This document shows positions 1-9,955 of a DNA stretch of 64,000 nt, piece by piece. The stretch comes from Excoecaria cochinchinensis (lineage: Eukaryota; Streptophyta; Magnoliopsida; Malpighiales; Euphorbiaceae): the NCBI GenBank assembly GCA_947683425.1, contig CANTUQ010000298.1:62001-126000 (forward strand). Reading direction: 5' to 3'. Position numbers and translations under genes: made by a program. Every line of letters starts with the position of its first letter. Position 1 is the first letter of the stretch. Under the pieces are notes generated by a model, which saw only the letters and a program-made list of their open reading frames with translations, was not told the DNA's origin and made no database searches.

Positions 1-52
1 CGGCATGCTCCTAGTAGCTATTCCGATCAGGTTTTCCTGAATTATTCGACCC
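1..52. repeat. Partial monomer at the left edge
   Basis: The window opens inside a monomer, in the segment just before the BamHI site. It carries GCATGCTCCTAG where most copies read GCAGGCTCCCAG. The CTCCTAG variant recurs near 5585 and 7481, and the order of monomer lengths after position 53 (176, 168, 168, 176) also follows 5630, which suggests the two stretches derive from one block. Confidence 0.9.
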
Positions 53-228
53 GGATCCAAAATTTCACCACTTTTGGCGATTTCTCGATTTCGGCGATTT
101 CCCCTAGTATAATGCCTTCAGAAGCCCGCAAAAATTCGTCAGGTCACGACGAAGCCAATCCTCGACGCATTGTGACCGGCAGGCTCCCAGTAGCTATTCC
201 GATCAGTTTTTCCTGAATTATTCGACCC

Positions 229-396
229 GGATCCAAAATTTCACCACTTTTGGCGATTTCGGCGATTTCCCCTAGTATAATGCCTTCAGAAGCCCGCAAA
301 AATTCGTCAGGTCACGACGAAGCCAATCCTCGACGCATTGTGACCGGCAGGCTCCCAGTAGCTATTCCGATCAGGTTTTCCTGAATTATTCGACTC
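229..396. repeat. Representative 168-bp monomer (short type, S)
   Basis: This copy lacks the 8-bp unit TCGATTTC of the internal microrepeat, so it reads GGCGATTTCGGCGATTTCC. It is otherwise a normal monomer. Dozens of copies share the deletion. They lie almost all left of about 30.7 kb, with one outlier near 57.75 kb. Because 168 is a multiple of 3, open frames can run through short copies, which explains several chance open frames. Confidence 0.95.
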
Positions 397-1788
397 GGAT
401 CCAAAATTTCACCACTTTTGGCGATTTCGGCGATTTCCCCTAGTATAATGCCTTCAGAAGCCCGCAAAAATTCGTCAGGTCACGACGAAGCCAATCCTCG
501 ACGCATTGTGACCGGCAGGCTCCCAGTAGCTATTCCGATCAGGTTTTCCTGAATTATTCGACCCGGATCCAAAATTTCACCACCTTTGGCGATTTCTCGA
601 TTTCGGCGATTTCTCCTAGTATAATGCCTTCAGAAGCCCGTAAAAATTCTTCAGGTCACGACGAAGCCAATCCTCGACGCATTGTGACCGGCAGGCTCCC
701 AGTAGCTATTCCGATCAGGTTTTCCTGAATTATTCGACCCGGATCCAAAAATTTACCACTTTTGGCGATTTCTCGATTTCGGCGATTTCCCCTAGTATAA
801 TGCCTTCAGAAGCCCGTAAAAATTCGTCAGGTCACGACGAAGCCAATCCTCGACGCATTGTGACCGGCAGGCTCCCAGTAGCTATTCCGATTAGGTTTTC
901 CTGAATTATTCGACCCGGATCCAAAATTTCACCACTTTTGGCGATTTCTCGATTTCGGCGATTTCCCCTAGTATAATGCCTTCAGAAGCCCGCAAAAATT
1001 CGTCAGGTCACGATGAAGCCAATCCTCGACGCATTGTGACCGGCAGGCTCCCAGTAGCTATTCCGATCAGGTTTTCCTGAATTATTCGACCCGGATCCAA
1101 AATTTCACCACTTTTGGCGATTTCTCAATTTCGGCGATTTCCCCTAGTATAATGCCTTCAGAAGCCCGCAAAAATTCGTCAGGTCACGACGAAGCCAATC
1201 CTCGACGCATTGTGACCGGCAGGCTCCCAGTAGCTATTCCGATCAGGTTTTCCTGAATTATTCGACCCGGATCCAAAATTTCACCACTTTTGGCGATTTC
1301 TCGATTTCGGCGATTTCCCCTAGTATAATGCCTTCAGAAGCCCGCAAAAATTCGTCAGGTCACGACGAAGCCAATCCTCGACGCATTGTGACCGGCAGGC
1401 TCCCAGTAGCTCTTCCGATCAGGTTTTCCTGAATTATTCGACCCGGATCCAAAATTTCACCACTTTTGGCGATTTCGGCGATTTCCCCTAGTATAATGCC
1501 TTCAGAAGCCCGCAAAAATTCGTCAGGTCATGACGAAGCCAATCCTCGACGCATTGTGACCGGCAGGCTCCCAGTAGCTATTCCGATCAGGTTTTCCTGA
1601 ATTATTCGACCCGGATCCAAAATTTCACCACTTTTGGCGATTTCTCTATTTCGGCGATTTCCCCTAGTATAATGCCTTCAGAAGCCTGCAAAAATTTGTC
1701 AGGTCACGACGAAGCCAATCCTCGACGCATTGTGACCGGCAGGCTCCCAGTAGCTATTCCGATCAGGTTTTCCTGAATTATTCGACCC

Positions 1789-1949
1789 GGATCCAAAATT
1801 TCACCACTTTTGGCGATTTCGGCGATTTCCCCTAGCCTTCAGAAGCCCGCAAAAATTCGTCAGGTCACGACGAAGCCAATCCTCGACGCATTGTGACCGG
1901 CAGGCTCCCAGTAGCTATTCCGATCAGGTTTTCCTGAATTATTCGACCC
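1789..1949. repeat. 161-bp monomer with an extra 7-bp deletion
   Basis: A short-type copy that also lacks TATAATG, so CCCCTAG joins directly to CCTTCAG. The start-to-start spacing is 161 bp. I saw no other copy with this deletion, so it looks like a private, unspread event. Confidence 0.93.
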
Positions 1950-2125
1950 GGATCCAAAATTTCACCACTTTTGGCGATTTCTCGATTTCGGCGATTTCCC
2001 CTAGTATAATGCCTTCAGAAGCCCGCAAAAATTCGTCAGGTCACGACGAAGCCAATCCTCGACGCATTGTGACCGGCAGGCTCCCAGTAGCTATTCCGAT
2101 CAGGTTTTCCTGAATTATTCTACCC

Positions 2126-5100
2126 GGATCCAAAATTTCACCACTTTTGGCGATTTCTCGATTTCGGCGATTTCCCCTAGTATAATGCCTTCAGAAGCGC
2201 GTAAAGATTCGTCAGGTCACGACGAAGCCAATCCTCGACGCATTGTGACCGGCAGGCTCCCAGTAGCTATTCCGATCAGGTTTTCCTGAATTATTCTACC
2301 CGGATCCAAAATTTCACCACTTTTGGCGATTTCTCGATTTCGGCGATTTCCCCTAGTATAATGCCTTCAGAAGCCCGTAAAGATTCGTCAGGTCACGACG
2401 AAGCCAATCCTCGACGCATTGTGACCGGCAGGCTCCCAGTAGCTATTCCGATCAGGTTTTCCTGAATTATTCGACCCGGATCCAAAATTTCACCACTTTT
2501 GGCGATTTCTCGATTTCGGCGATTTCCCCTAGTATAATGCCTTCAGAAGCCCGCAAAAATTCGTCAGGTCACGACGAAGCCAATCCTCGACGCATTGTGA
2601 CCGGAAGGCTCCCAGTAGCTATTCCGATCAGGTTTTCCTGAATTATTCTACCCGGATCCAAAATTTCACCACTTTTGGCGATTTCTCGATTTCGGCGATT
2701 TCCCCTAGTATAATGCCTTCAGAAGCCCGTAAAGATTCGTCAGGTCACGACGAAGCCAATCCTCGACGCATTGTGACCGGCAGGCTCCCAGTAGCTATTC
2801 CGATCAGGTTTTCCTGAATTATTCGACCCGGATCCAAAATTTCACCACTTTTGGCGATTTCTCGATTTTGGCGATTTCCCCTAGTATAATGCCTTCAGAA
2901 GCCCGTAAAGATTCGTCAAGTCACGACGAAGCCAATCCTCGACGCATTGTGACCGGCAGGCACCCAGTAGCTATTCCGATCAGGTTTTCCTGAATTATTC
3001 GACCCGGATCCAAAATTTCACCACTTTTAGCGATTTCTCGATTTCGGCGATTTCCCCTAGTATAATGCCTTCAGAAGCCCGTAAAGATTCGTCAGGTCAC
3101 GACGAAGCCAATCCTCGACGCATTGTGACCGGCAGGCTCCCAGTAGCTATTCCGATCAGGTTTTCCTGAATTATTCGACCCGGATCCAAAATTTCATCAG
3201 TTTTGGCGTTTTCTCGATTTCGGTGATTTCCCCTAGTATAATGACTTCAGAAGCCAGTAAAGATTCGTCAGGTCACGACGACGCCAATCCTCGACGCATT
3301 GTGACCGGCAGGCTCCCAGTAGCTATTCCGATAAGGTTTTCCTGAATTATTCGACCCGGATCCAAAATTTCACCACTTTTGGCGATTTCTCGATTTCGGC
3401 GATTTCCCCTAGTATAATGCCTTCAGAAGCCCGTAAAGATTCGTCAGGTCACGACGAAGCCAATCCTCGACGCATTGTGACCGGCAGGCTCCCAGTAGCT
3501 ATTCCGATCAGGTTTTCCTGAATTATTCTACCCGGATCAAAAATTTCACCACTTTTGGCGATTTCTCGATTTCGGCGATTTCCCCTAGTATAATGCCTTC
3601 AGAAGCCCGTAAAGATTCGTCAGGTCACGACGAAGCCAATCCTCGACGCATTGTGACCGGCAGGCTCCCAGTAGCTATTCCGATCAGGTTTCCCTGAATT
3701 ATTCGACCCGGATCCAAAATTTCACCACTTTTGGCGATTTCTCGATTTCGGCGATTTCCCCTAGTATAATGCCTTCAGAAGCCCGTAAAGATTCGTCAGG
3801 TCACGACGAAGCCAATCCTCGACGTATTGTGACCGGCAGGCTCCCAATAGCTATTCCGATCAGGTTTTCCTGAATTATTCGACCCGGATCCAAAATTTCA
3901 TCACTTTTGGCGATTTCTCGATTTCGGCGATTTCCCCTAGTATAATGCCTTCAGAAGCCCGTAAAGATTCGTCAGGTCACGACGAAGCCAATCCTCGACG
4001 CATTGTGACCGGCAGGCTCCCAGTAGCTATTCCGATCAGGTTTTCCTGAATTATTCGACCCGGATCCAAAATTTCACCACTTTTGGCGATTTCTCGATTT
4101 CGGCGATTTCCCCTAGTATAATGCCTTCAGAAGCCCGTAAAGATTCGTCAGGTCACGACGAAGCCAATCCTCGACGCATTGTGACCGGCAGGCTCCCAGT
4201 AGCTATTCCGATCAGGTTTTCCTGAATTATTCGACCCGGATCCAAAATTTCACCACTTTTGGCGATTTCTCGATTTCGGCGATTTCCCCTAGTATAATGC
4301 CTTCAGAAGCCCGTAAAGATTCGTCAGGTCACGACGAAGCCAATCCTCGACGTATTGTGACCGGCAGGCTCCCAGTAGCTATTCCGATCAGGTTTTCCTG
4401 AATTATTCGACCCGGATCCAAAATTTCACCACTTTTGGCGATTTCTCGATTTCGGCGATTTCCCCTAGTATAATGCCTTCAGAAGCCCGTAAAGATTCGT
4501 CAGGTCACGACGAAGCCAATCCTCGACGCATTGTGACCGGCAGGCTCCCAGTAGCTATTCCGATCAGGTTTTCCTGAATTATTCGACCCGGATCCAAAAT
4601 TTCACCACTTTTGGCGATTTCGGCGATTTCCCCTAGTATAATGCCTTCAGAAGCCCGTAAAGATTCGTCAGGTCACGACGAAGCCAATCCTCGACGCATT
4701 GTGACCGGCAGGCTCCCAGTAGCTATTCCGATCAGGTTTTCCTGAATTATTCGACCCGGATCCAAAATTTCACCACTTTTGGCGATTTCTCGATTTCGGC
4801 GATTTCCCCTAGTATAATGCCTTCAGAAGCCCGTAAAGATTCGTCAGGTCACGACGAAGCCAATCCTCGACGTATTGTGACCGGCAGGCTCCCAGTAGCT
4901 ATTCCGATCAGGTTTTCCTGAATTATTCGACCCGGATCCAAAATTTCATCACTTTTGGCGATTTCTCGATTTCGGCGATTTCCCCTAGTATAATGCCTTC
5001 AGAAGCCCGTAAAGATTCGTCAGGTCACGACGACGCCAATCCTCGACGCATTGTGACCGGCAGGCTCCCAGTAGCTATTCCGATCAGGTTTTCCTGAATT

Positions 5101-5629
5101 ATTCGACCCGGATCCAAAATTTCACCACTTTTGGCGATTTCTCGATTTCGGCGATTTCCCCTAGTATAATGCCTTCAGAAGCCCGTAAAGATTCGTCAGG
5201 TCACGACGAAGCCAATCCTCGACGCATTGTGACCGGAAGGCTCCCAGTAGCTATTCCGATCAGGTTTTCCTGAATTATTCGACCCGGATCCAAAATTTCA
5301 CCACTTTTGGCGATTTCGGCGATTTCCCCTAGTATAATGCCTTCAGAAGCCCGTAAAGATTCGTCAGGTCACGACGAAGCCAATCCTCGACGCATTGTGA
5401 CCGGCAGGCTCCCAGTAGCTATTCCGATCAGGTTTTCCTGAATTATTCGACCCGGATCCAAAATTTCACCACTTTTGGCGATTTCTCGATTTCGGCGATT
5501 TCCCCTAGTATAATGCCTTCAGAAGCCCGTAAAGATTCGTCAGGTCACGACGAAGCCAATCCTCGACGCATTGTGACCGGCAGGCTCCTAGTAGCTATTC
5601 CGATCAGGTTTTCCTGAATTATTCGACCC
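2126..5629. repeat. GTAAAGATTC subfamily block (about 20 monomers)
   Basis: Nearly every copy reads CCCGTAAAGATTCGTC instead of CCCGCAAAAATTCGTC. The block is 3504 bp, equal to 18 long and 2 short monomers. One copy near 2.55 kb keeps the GCAAAAATTC form. Local homogeneity of a subtype is what repeated local amplification produces. Confidence 0.9.
3182..3357. repeat. Highly diverged monomer, copy 1
   Basis: This copy carries an unusual set of changes: CATCAGTTTTGGCGTTTTC, CGGTGATT, AATGACTTC, GCCAGTAAAG, GACGACGCC and GATAAGG. All recur together in the monomer at 7174, 3992 bp away. Confidence 0.93.
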
Positions 5630-7005
5630 GGATCTAAAATTTCACCACTTTTGGCGATTTCTCGATTTCGGCGATTTCCCCTAGTATAATGCCTTCAGAA
5701 GCCCGCAAAAATTCGTCAGGTCACGACGAAGCCAATCCTCGACGCATTGTGACTGGCAGGCTCCCAGTAGCTATTCCGATCAGGTTTTCCTGAATTATTC
5801 GACCCGGATCCAAAATTTCACCACTTTTGGCGATTTCGGCGATTTCCCCTAGTATAATGCCTTCAGAAGCCCGCAAAAATTCGTCAGGTCACGACGAAGC
5901 CAATCCTCGACGCATTGTGACCGGCAGGCTCCCAGTAGCTATTCCGATCAGGTTTTCCTGAATTATTCGACTCGGATCCAAAATTTCACCACTTTTGGCG
6001 ATTTCGGCGATTTCCCCTAGTATAATGCCTTCAGAAGCCCGCAAAAATTCGTCAGGTCACGACGAAGCCAATCCTCGACGCATTGTGACCGGCAGGCTCC
6101 CTGTAGCTATTCCGATCAGGTTTTCCTGAATTATTCGACCCGGATCCAAAATTTCACCACTTTTGGCGATTTCTCGATTTCGGCGATTTCCCCTAGTATA
6201 ATGCCTTCAGAAGCCCGTAAAAATTCGTCAGGTCACGACGAAGCCAATCCTCGACGCATTGTGACCGGCAGGCTCCCAGTGGCTATTCCGATTAGGTTTT
6301 CCTGAATTATTCGACCCGGATCCAAAATTTCACCACTTTTGGCGATTTCTCGATATCGGCGATTTCCCCTAGTATAATGCCTTCAGAAGCCCGCAAAAAT
6401 TCGTCAGGTCACGACGAAGCCAATCCTCGACGCATTGTGACCGGCAGGCTCCCAGTAGCTATTCCGATCAGGTTTTCCTGAATTATTCGACCCGGATTCA
6501 AAATTTCACCACTTTTGGCGATTTCGGCGATTTCCCCTAGTATAATGCCTTCAGAAGCCCGCAAAAATTCGTCAGGTCACGACGAAGCCAATCCTCGACG
6601 CATTGTGACCGGCAGGCTCCCAGTAGCTATTCCGATCAGGTTTTCCTGAATTATTCGACCCGGATCCAAAATTTCACCACTTTTGGCGATTTCTCGATTT
6701 CGGCGATTTCCCCTAGTATAATGCCTTCAGAAGCCCGCAAAAATTTGTCAGGTCACGACGAAGCCAATCCTCGACGCATTGTGACCGGCAGGCTCCCAGT
6801 AGCTATTCCGATCAGGTTTTCCTGAATTATTCGACCCGGATCCAAAATTTCACCACTTTTGGCGATTTCGGCGATTTCCCCTAGTATAATGCCTTCAGAA
6901 GCCCGCAAAAATTCGTCAGGTCACGACGAAGCCAATCCTCGACGCATTGTGACCGGCAGGCTCCCAGTAGCTATTCCGATCAGGTTTTCCTGAATTATTC
7001 GACTC
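5630..7005. repeat. Mixed 176/168-bp block resembling 53-900
   Basis: A return to GCAAAAATTC monomers with long and short types. It contains the first instance of the linked variants CTGTAGC (6101), GTGGCTATTCCGATTAGG (about 6279) and CGATATCGG that later mark the higher-order repeat. Confidence 0.88.
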
Positions 7006-7525
7006 GGATCCAAAATTTCACCACTTTTGGCGATTTCGGCGATTTCCCCTAGTATAATGCCTTCAGAAGCCCGCAAAGATTCGTCAGGTCACGACGAAGC
7101 CAATCCTCGACGCATTGTGACCGGCAGGCTCCCAGTAGCTATTCCGATCAGGTTTTCCTGAATTATTCGACCCGGATCCAAAATTTCATCAGTTTTGGCG
7201 TTTTCTCGATTTCGGTGATTTCCCCTAGTATAATGACTTCAGAAGCCAGTAAAGATTCGTCAGGTCACGACGACGCCAATCCTCGACGCATTGTGACCGG
7301 CAGGCTCCCAGTAGCTATTCCGATAAGGTTTTCCTGAATTATTCGACCCGGATCCAAAATTTCACCACTTTTGGCGATTTCTCGATTTCGGCGATTTCCC
7401 CTAGTATAATGCCTTCAGAAGCCCGTAAAGATTCGTCAGGTCACGACGAAGCCAATCCTCGACGCATTGTGACCGGCAGGCTCCTAGTAGCTATTCCGAT
7501 CAGGTTTTCCTGAATTATTCGACCC
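7006..7525. repeat. Island of the GTAAAGATTC subfamily
   Basis: Three monomers (168, 176, 176 bp). The first is a hybrid reading GCAAAGATTC; the next two match 3182-3533 in their diagnostic bases. This is a piece of the 2126-5629 block embedded among the other subtype. Confidence 0.88.
7174..7349. repeat. Highly diverged monomer, copy 2
   Basis: It shares the whole set of rare changes of the monomer at 3182, so it is a copy and not a convergent variant. The distance of 3992 bp fits 23 monomers, 7 of them short. Confidence 0.93.
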
Positions 7526-7548
7526 GGATCCAAAATTTCACCACTTTT

Positions 7549-7574
7549 GGCGATTTCTCGATTTCGGCGATTTC
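7549..7574. repeat. Internal CGATTTC microrepeat (9+8+9 bp) in the reference monomer
   Basis: The segment reads GGCGATTTC, TCGATTTC, GGCGATTTC. Two exact 9-bp direct repeats flank an 8-bp near copy. Loss of the 8-bp unit gives the 168-bp monomer and loss of 17 bp gives the 159-bp monomer. It is the main length-variable site of the satellite and is where replication slippage or misaligned exchange most easily occurs. Confidence 0.95.
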
Positions 7575-7607
7575 CCCTAGTATAATGCCTTCAGAAGCCC
7601 GCAAAAA

Positions 7608-7626
7608 TTCGTCAGGTCACGACGAA
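7608..7626. repeat. Dyad 1: TTCGTC / GACGAA inverted repeat
   Basis: TTCGTC, a 7-base spacer AGGTCAC, then GACGAA form a perfect 6-bp inverted repeat. Most monomers keep it. The common G-to-A change that gives CAGATCAC falls in the spacer and leaves the arms intact. Some subtypes break an arm (TTTGTC, TTCGCC, CACGAGGAA), so it is not strictly conserved. Confidence 0.85.
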
Positions 7627-7650
7627 GCCAATCCTCGACGCATTGTGACC
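7615..7650. repeat. Dyad 3: GGTCAC / GTGACC inverted repeat
   Basis: GGTCAC and GTGACC are exact reverse complements separated by 24 bases. The left arm overlaps the spacer of dyad 1. The CAGATCAC subtype, common right of 48.4 kb, changes one base of the left arm without a matching change in the right arm, so this dyad is weakened there. Confidence 0.8.
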
Positions 7651-7675
7651 GGCAGGCTCCCAGTAGCTATTCCGA

Positions 7676-7689
7676 TCAGGTTTTCCTGA
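7676..7689. repeat. Dyad 2: TCAGG-TTTT-CCTGA hairpin
   Basis: A perfect 5-bp inverted repeat around a TTTT loop, next to the AT-rich GAATTATT segment. The right arm CCTGA is almost invariant; left-arm variants such as GATTAGG, GATAAGG and GATGAGG occur in scattered copies. Confidence 0.85.
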
Positions 7690-7877
7690 ATTATTCGACC
7701 CGGATCCAAAATTTCACCACTTTTGGCGATTTCTCGATTTCGGCGATTTCCCCTAGTATAATGCCTTCAGAAGCCCGCAAAAATTCGTCAGGTCACGACG
7801 AAGCCAATCCTCGACGCATTGTGACCGGCAGGCTCCCAGTAGCTATTCCGATCAGGTTTTCCTGAATTATTCGACCC

Positions 7878-8036
7878 GGATCCAAAATTTCACCACTTTT
7901 GGCGATTTCCCCTAGTATAATGCCTTCAGAAGCCCGCAAAAATTCGTCAGGTCACGACGAAGCCAATCCTCGACGCATTGTGACCGGCAGGCTCCCAGTA
8001 GCTATTCCGATCAGGTTTTCCTGAATTATTCGACCC
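7878..8036. repeat. 159-bp monomer
   Basis: Seventeen bases of the internal microrepeat are missing, leaving one GGCGATTTC. The deletion is exactly what recombination or slippage between the two 9-bp direct repeats would give. Confidence 0.95.
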
Positions 8037-9092
8037 GGATCCAAAATTTCACCACTTTTGGCGATTTCTCGATTTCGGCGATTTCCCCTAGTATAATGCC
8101 TTCAGAAGCCCGCAAAAATTCGTCAGGTCACGACGAAGCCAATCCTCGACGCATTGTGACCGGCAGGCTCCCAGTAGCTATTCCGATCAGGTTTTCCTGA
8201 ATTATTCGACCCGGATCCAAAATTTCACCACTTTTGGCGATTTCTCGATTTCGGCGATTTCCCCTAGTATAATGCCTTCAGAAGCCCGCAAAAATTCGTC
8301 AGGTCACGACGAAGCCAATCCTCGACGCATTGTGACCGGCAGGCTCCCAGTAGCTATTCCGATCAGGTTTTCCTGAATTATTCGACCCGGATCCAAAATT
8401 TCACCACTTTTGGCGATTTCTCGATTTCGGCGATTTCCCCTAGTATAATGCCTTCAGAAGCCCGCAAAAATTCGTCAGGTCACGACGAAGCCAATCCTCG
8501 ACGCATTGTGAGCGGCAGGCTCCCAGTAGCTATTCCGATCAGGTTTTCCTGAATTATTCGACCCGGATCCAAAATTTCACCACTTTTGGCGATTTCTCGA
8601 TTTCGGCGATTTCCCCTAGTATAATGCCTTCAGAAGCCCGCAAAAATTCGTCAGGTCACGACGAAGCCAATCCTCGACGCATTGTGACCGGCAGGCTCCC
8701 AGTAGCTATTCCGATCAGGTTTTCCTGAATTATTCGACCCGGATCCAAAATTTCACCACTTTTGGCGATTTCTCGATTTCGGCGATTTCCCCTAGTATAA
8801 TGCCTTCAGAAGCCCGCAAAAATTCGTCAGGTCACGACGAAGCCAATCCTCGACGCATTATGACCGGCAGACTCCCAGTAGCTATTCCGATCAGGTTTTC
8901 CTGAATTATTCGACCCGGATCCAAAATTTCACCACTTTTGGCGATTTCTCGATTTCGGCGATTTCCCCTAGTATAATGCCTTCAGAAGCCCGCAAAAATT
9001 CGTCAGGTCACGACGAAGCCAATCCTCGACGCATTGTGACCGGCAGGCTCCCAGTAGCTATTCCGATCAGGTTTTCCTGAATTATTCGACCC

Positions 9093-9251
9093 GGATCCAA
9101 AATTTCACCACTTTTGGCGATTTCCCCTAGTATAATGCCTTCAGAAGCCCGCAAAAATTCGTCAGGTCACGACGAAGCCAATCCTCGACGCATTGTGACC
9201 GGCAGGCTCCCAGTAGCTATTCCGATCAGGTTTTCCTGAATTATTCGACCC
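9093..9251. repeat. 159-bp monomer
   Basis: The same 17-bp deletion as at 7878. The 1215-bp spacing between the two equals one 159-bp and six 176-bp monomers, so a seven-monomer duplication is possible. Confidence 0.95.
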
Positions 9252-9955
9252 GGATCCAAAATTTCACCACTTTTGGCGATTTCTCGATTTCGGCGATTTC
9301 CCCTAGTATAATGCCTTCAGAAGCCCGCAAAAATTCGTCAGGTCACGACGAAGCCAATCCTCGACGCATTGTGACCGGCAGGCTCCCAGTAGCTATTCCG
9401 ATCAGGTTTTCCTGAATTATTCGACCCGGATCCAAAATTTCACCACTTTTGGCGATTTCTCGATTTCGGCGATTTCCCCTAGTATAATGCCTTCAGAAGC
9501 CCGCAAAAATTCGTCAGGTCACGACGAAGCCAATCCTCGACGCATTGTGACCGGCAGGCTCCCAGTAGCTATTCCGATCAGGTTTTCCTGAATTATTCGA
9601 CCCGGATCCAAAATTTCACCACTTTTGCCGATTTCTCGATTTCGGCGATTTCCCCTAGTATAATGCCTTCAGAAGCCCGCAAAAATTCGTCAGGTCACGA
9701 CGAAGCCAATCCTCGAAGCATTGTGACCGGCAGGCTCCCAGTAGCTATTCCGATCAGGTTTTCCTGAATTATTCGACCCGGATCCAAAATTTCACCACTT
9801 TTGGCGATTTCTCGATTTCGGCGATTTCCCCTAGTATAATGCCTTCAGAAGCCCGCAAAAATTCGTCAGGTCACGACGAAGCCAATCCTCGACGCATTGT
9901 GACCGGCAGGCTCCCAGTAGCTATTCCAATCAGGTTTTCCTGAATTATTCGACCC

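Larger units (their letters stand above)
53..2125. repeat. Mixed 176/168-bp block, GCAAAAATTC subtype
   Basis: About twelve monomers that mostly carry CCCGCAAAAATTCGTCAGG, with long and short types interspersed. Short copies following GACTCGG, as at 397, are the same variants that build the higher-order repeat further right. No gene or other element is present. Confidence 0.9.
7526..7701. repeat. Representative consensus monomer, 176 bp (long type, L)
   Basis: This copy matches the commonest base at each position and serves as the reference. It has 86 G or C of 176 bases and 14 CpG sites; with 51 C and 35 G about 10 CpG would be expected, so CpG is not depleted. From its start it holds a BamHI site (1-6), a T-rich segment, a triple CGATTTC microrepeat (24-49), a TAGTATAAT stretch (53-61), an A-tract (78-82), three inverted repeats between 83 and 164, and an AT-rich end. 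Since 176 is not a multiple of 3, reading frame shifts from copy to copy, which argues against coding. Confidence 0.97.
7526..9955. repeat. Uniform 176-bp block with two 159-bp monomers
   Basis: Fourteen monomers: twelve of 176 bp and two of 159 bp, summing exactly to 2430 bp. Copies are close to consensus, with scattered private changes such as GTGAGCGG near 8509 and GAAGCATTG near 9716. Confidence 0.93.

Noticed and set aside
7578..7587. TATAAT-like promoter motif (TAGTATAATG)
   Set aside because: It occurs in almost every monomer, has no -35-like element at the right distance, and drives no gene. The context is eukaryotic satellite, so a bacterial promoter reading has no support.
7608..7700. 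CENP-B box
   Set aside because: Candidate sites beginning with TTCG on either strand lack the required A and CGGG at the right spacing, so no convincing box is present in the consensus.
7526..7701. Assignment to a named satellite family or species
   Set aside because: I do not recognise the monomer with confidence. The length fits many unrelated families, so a name would be a guess; a database search with the 176-bp consensus would settle it.
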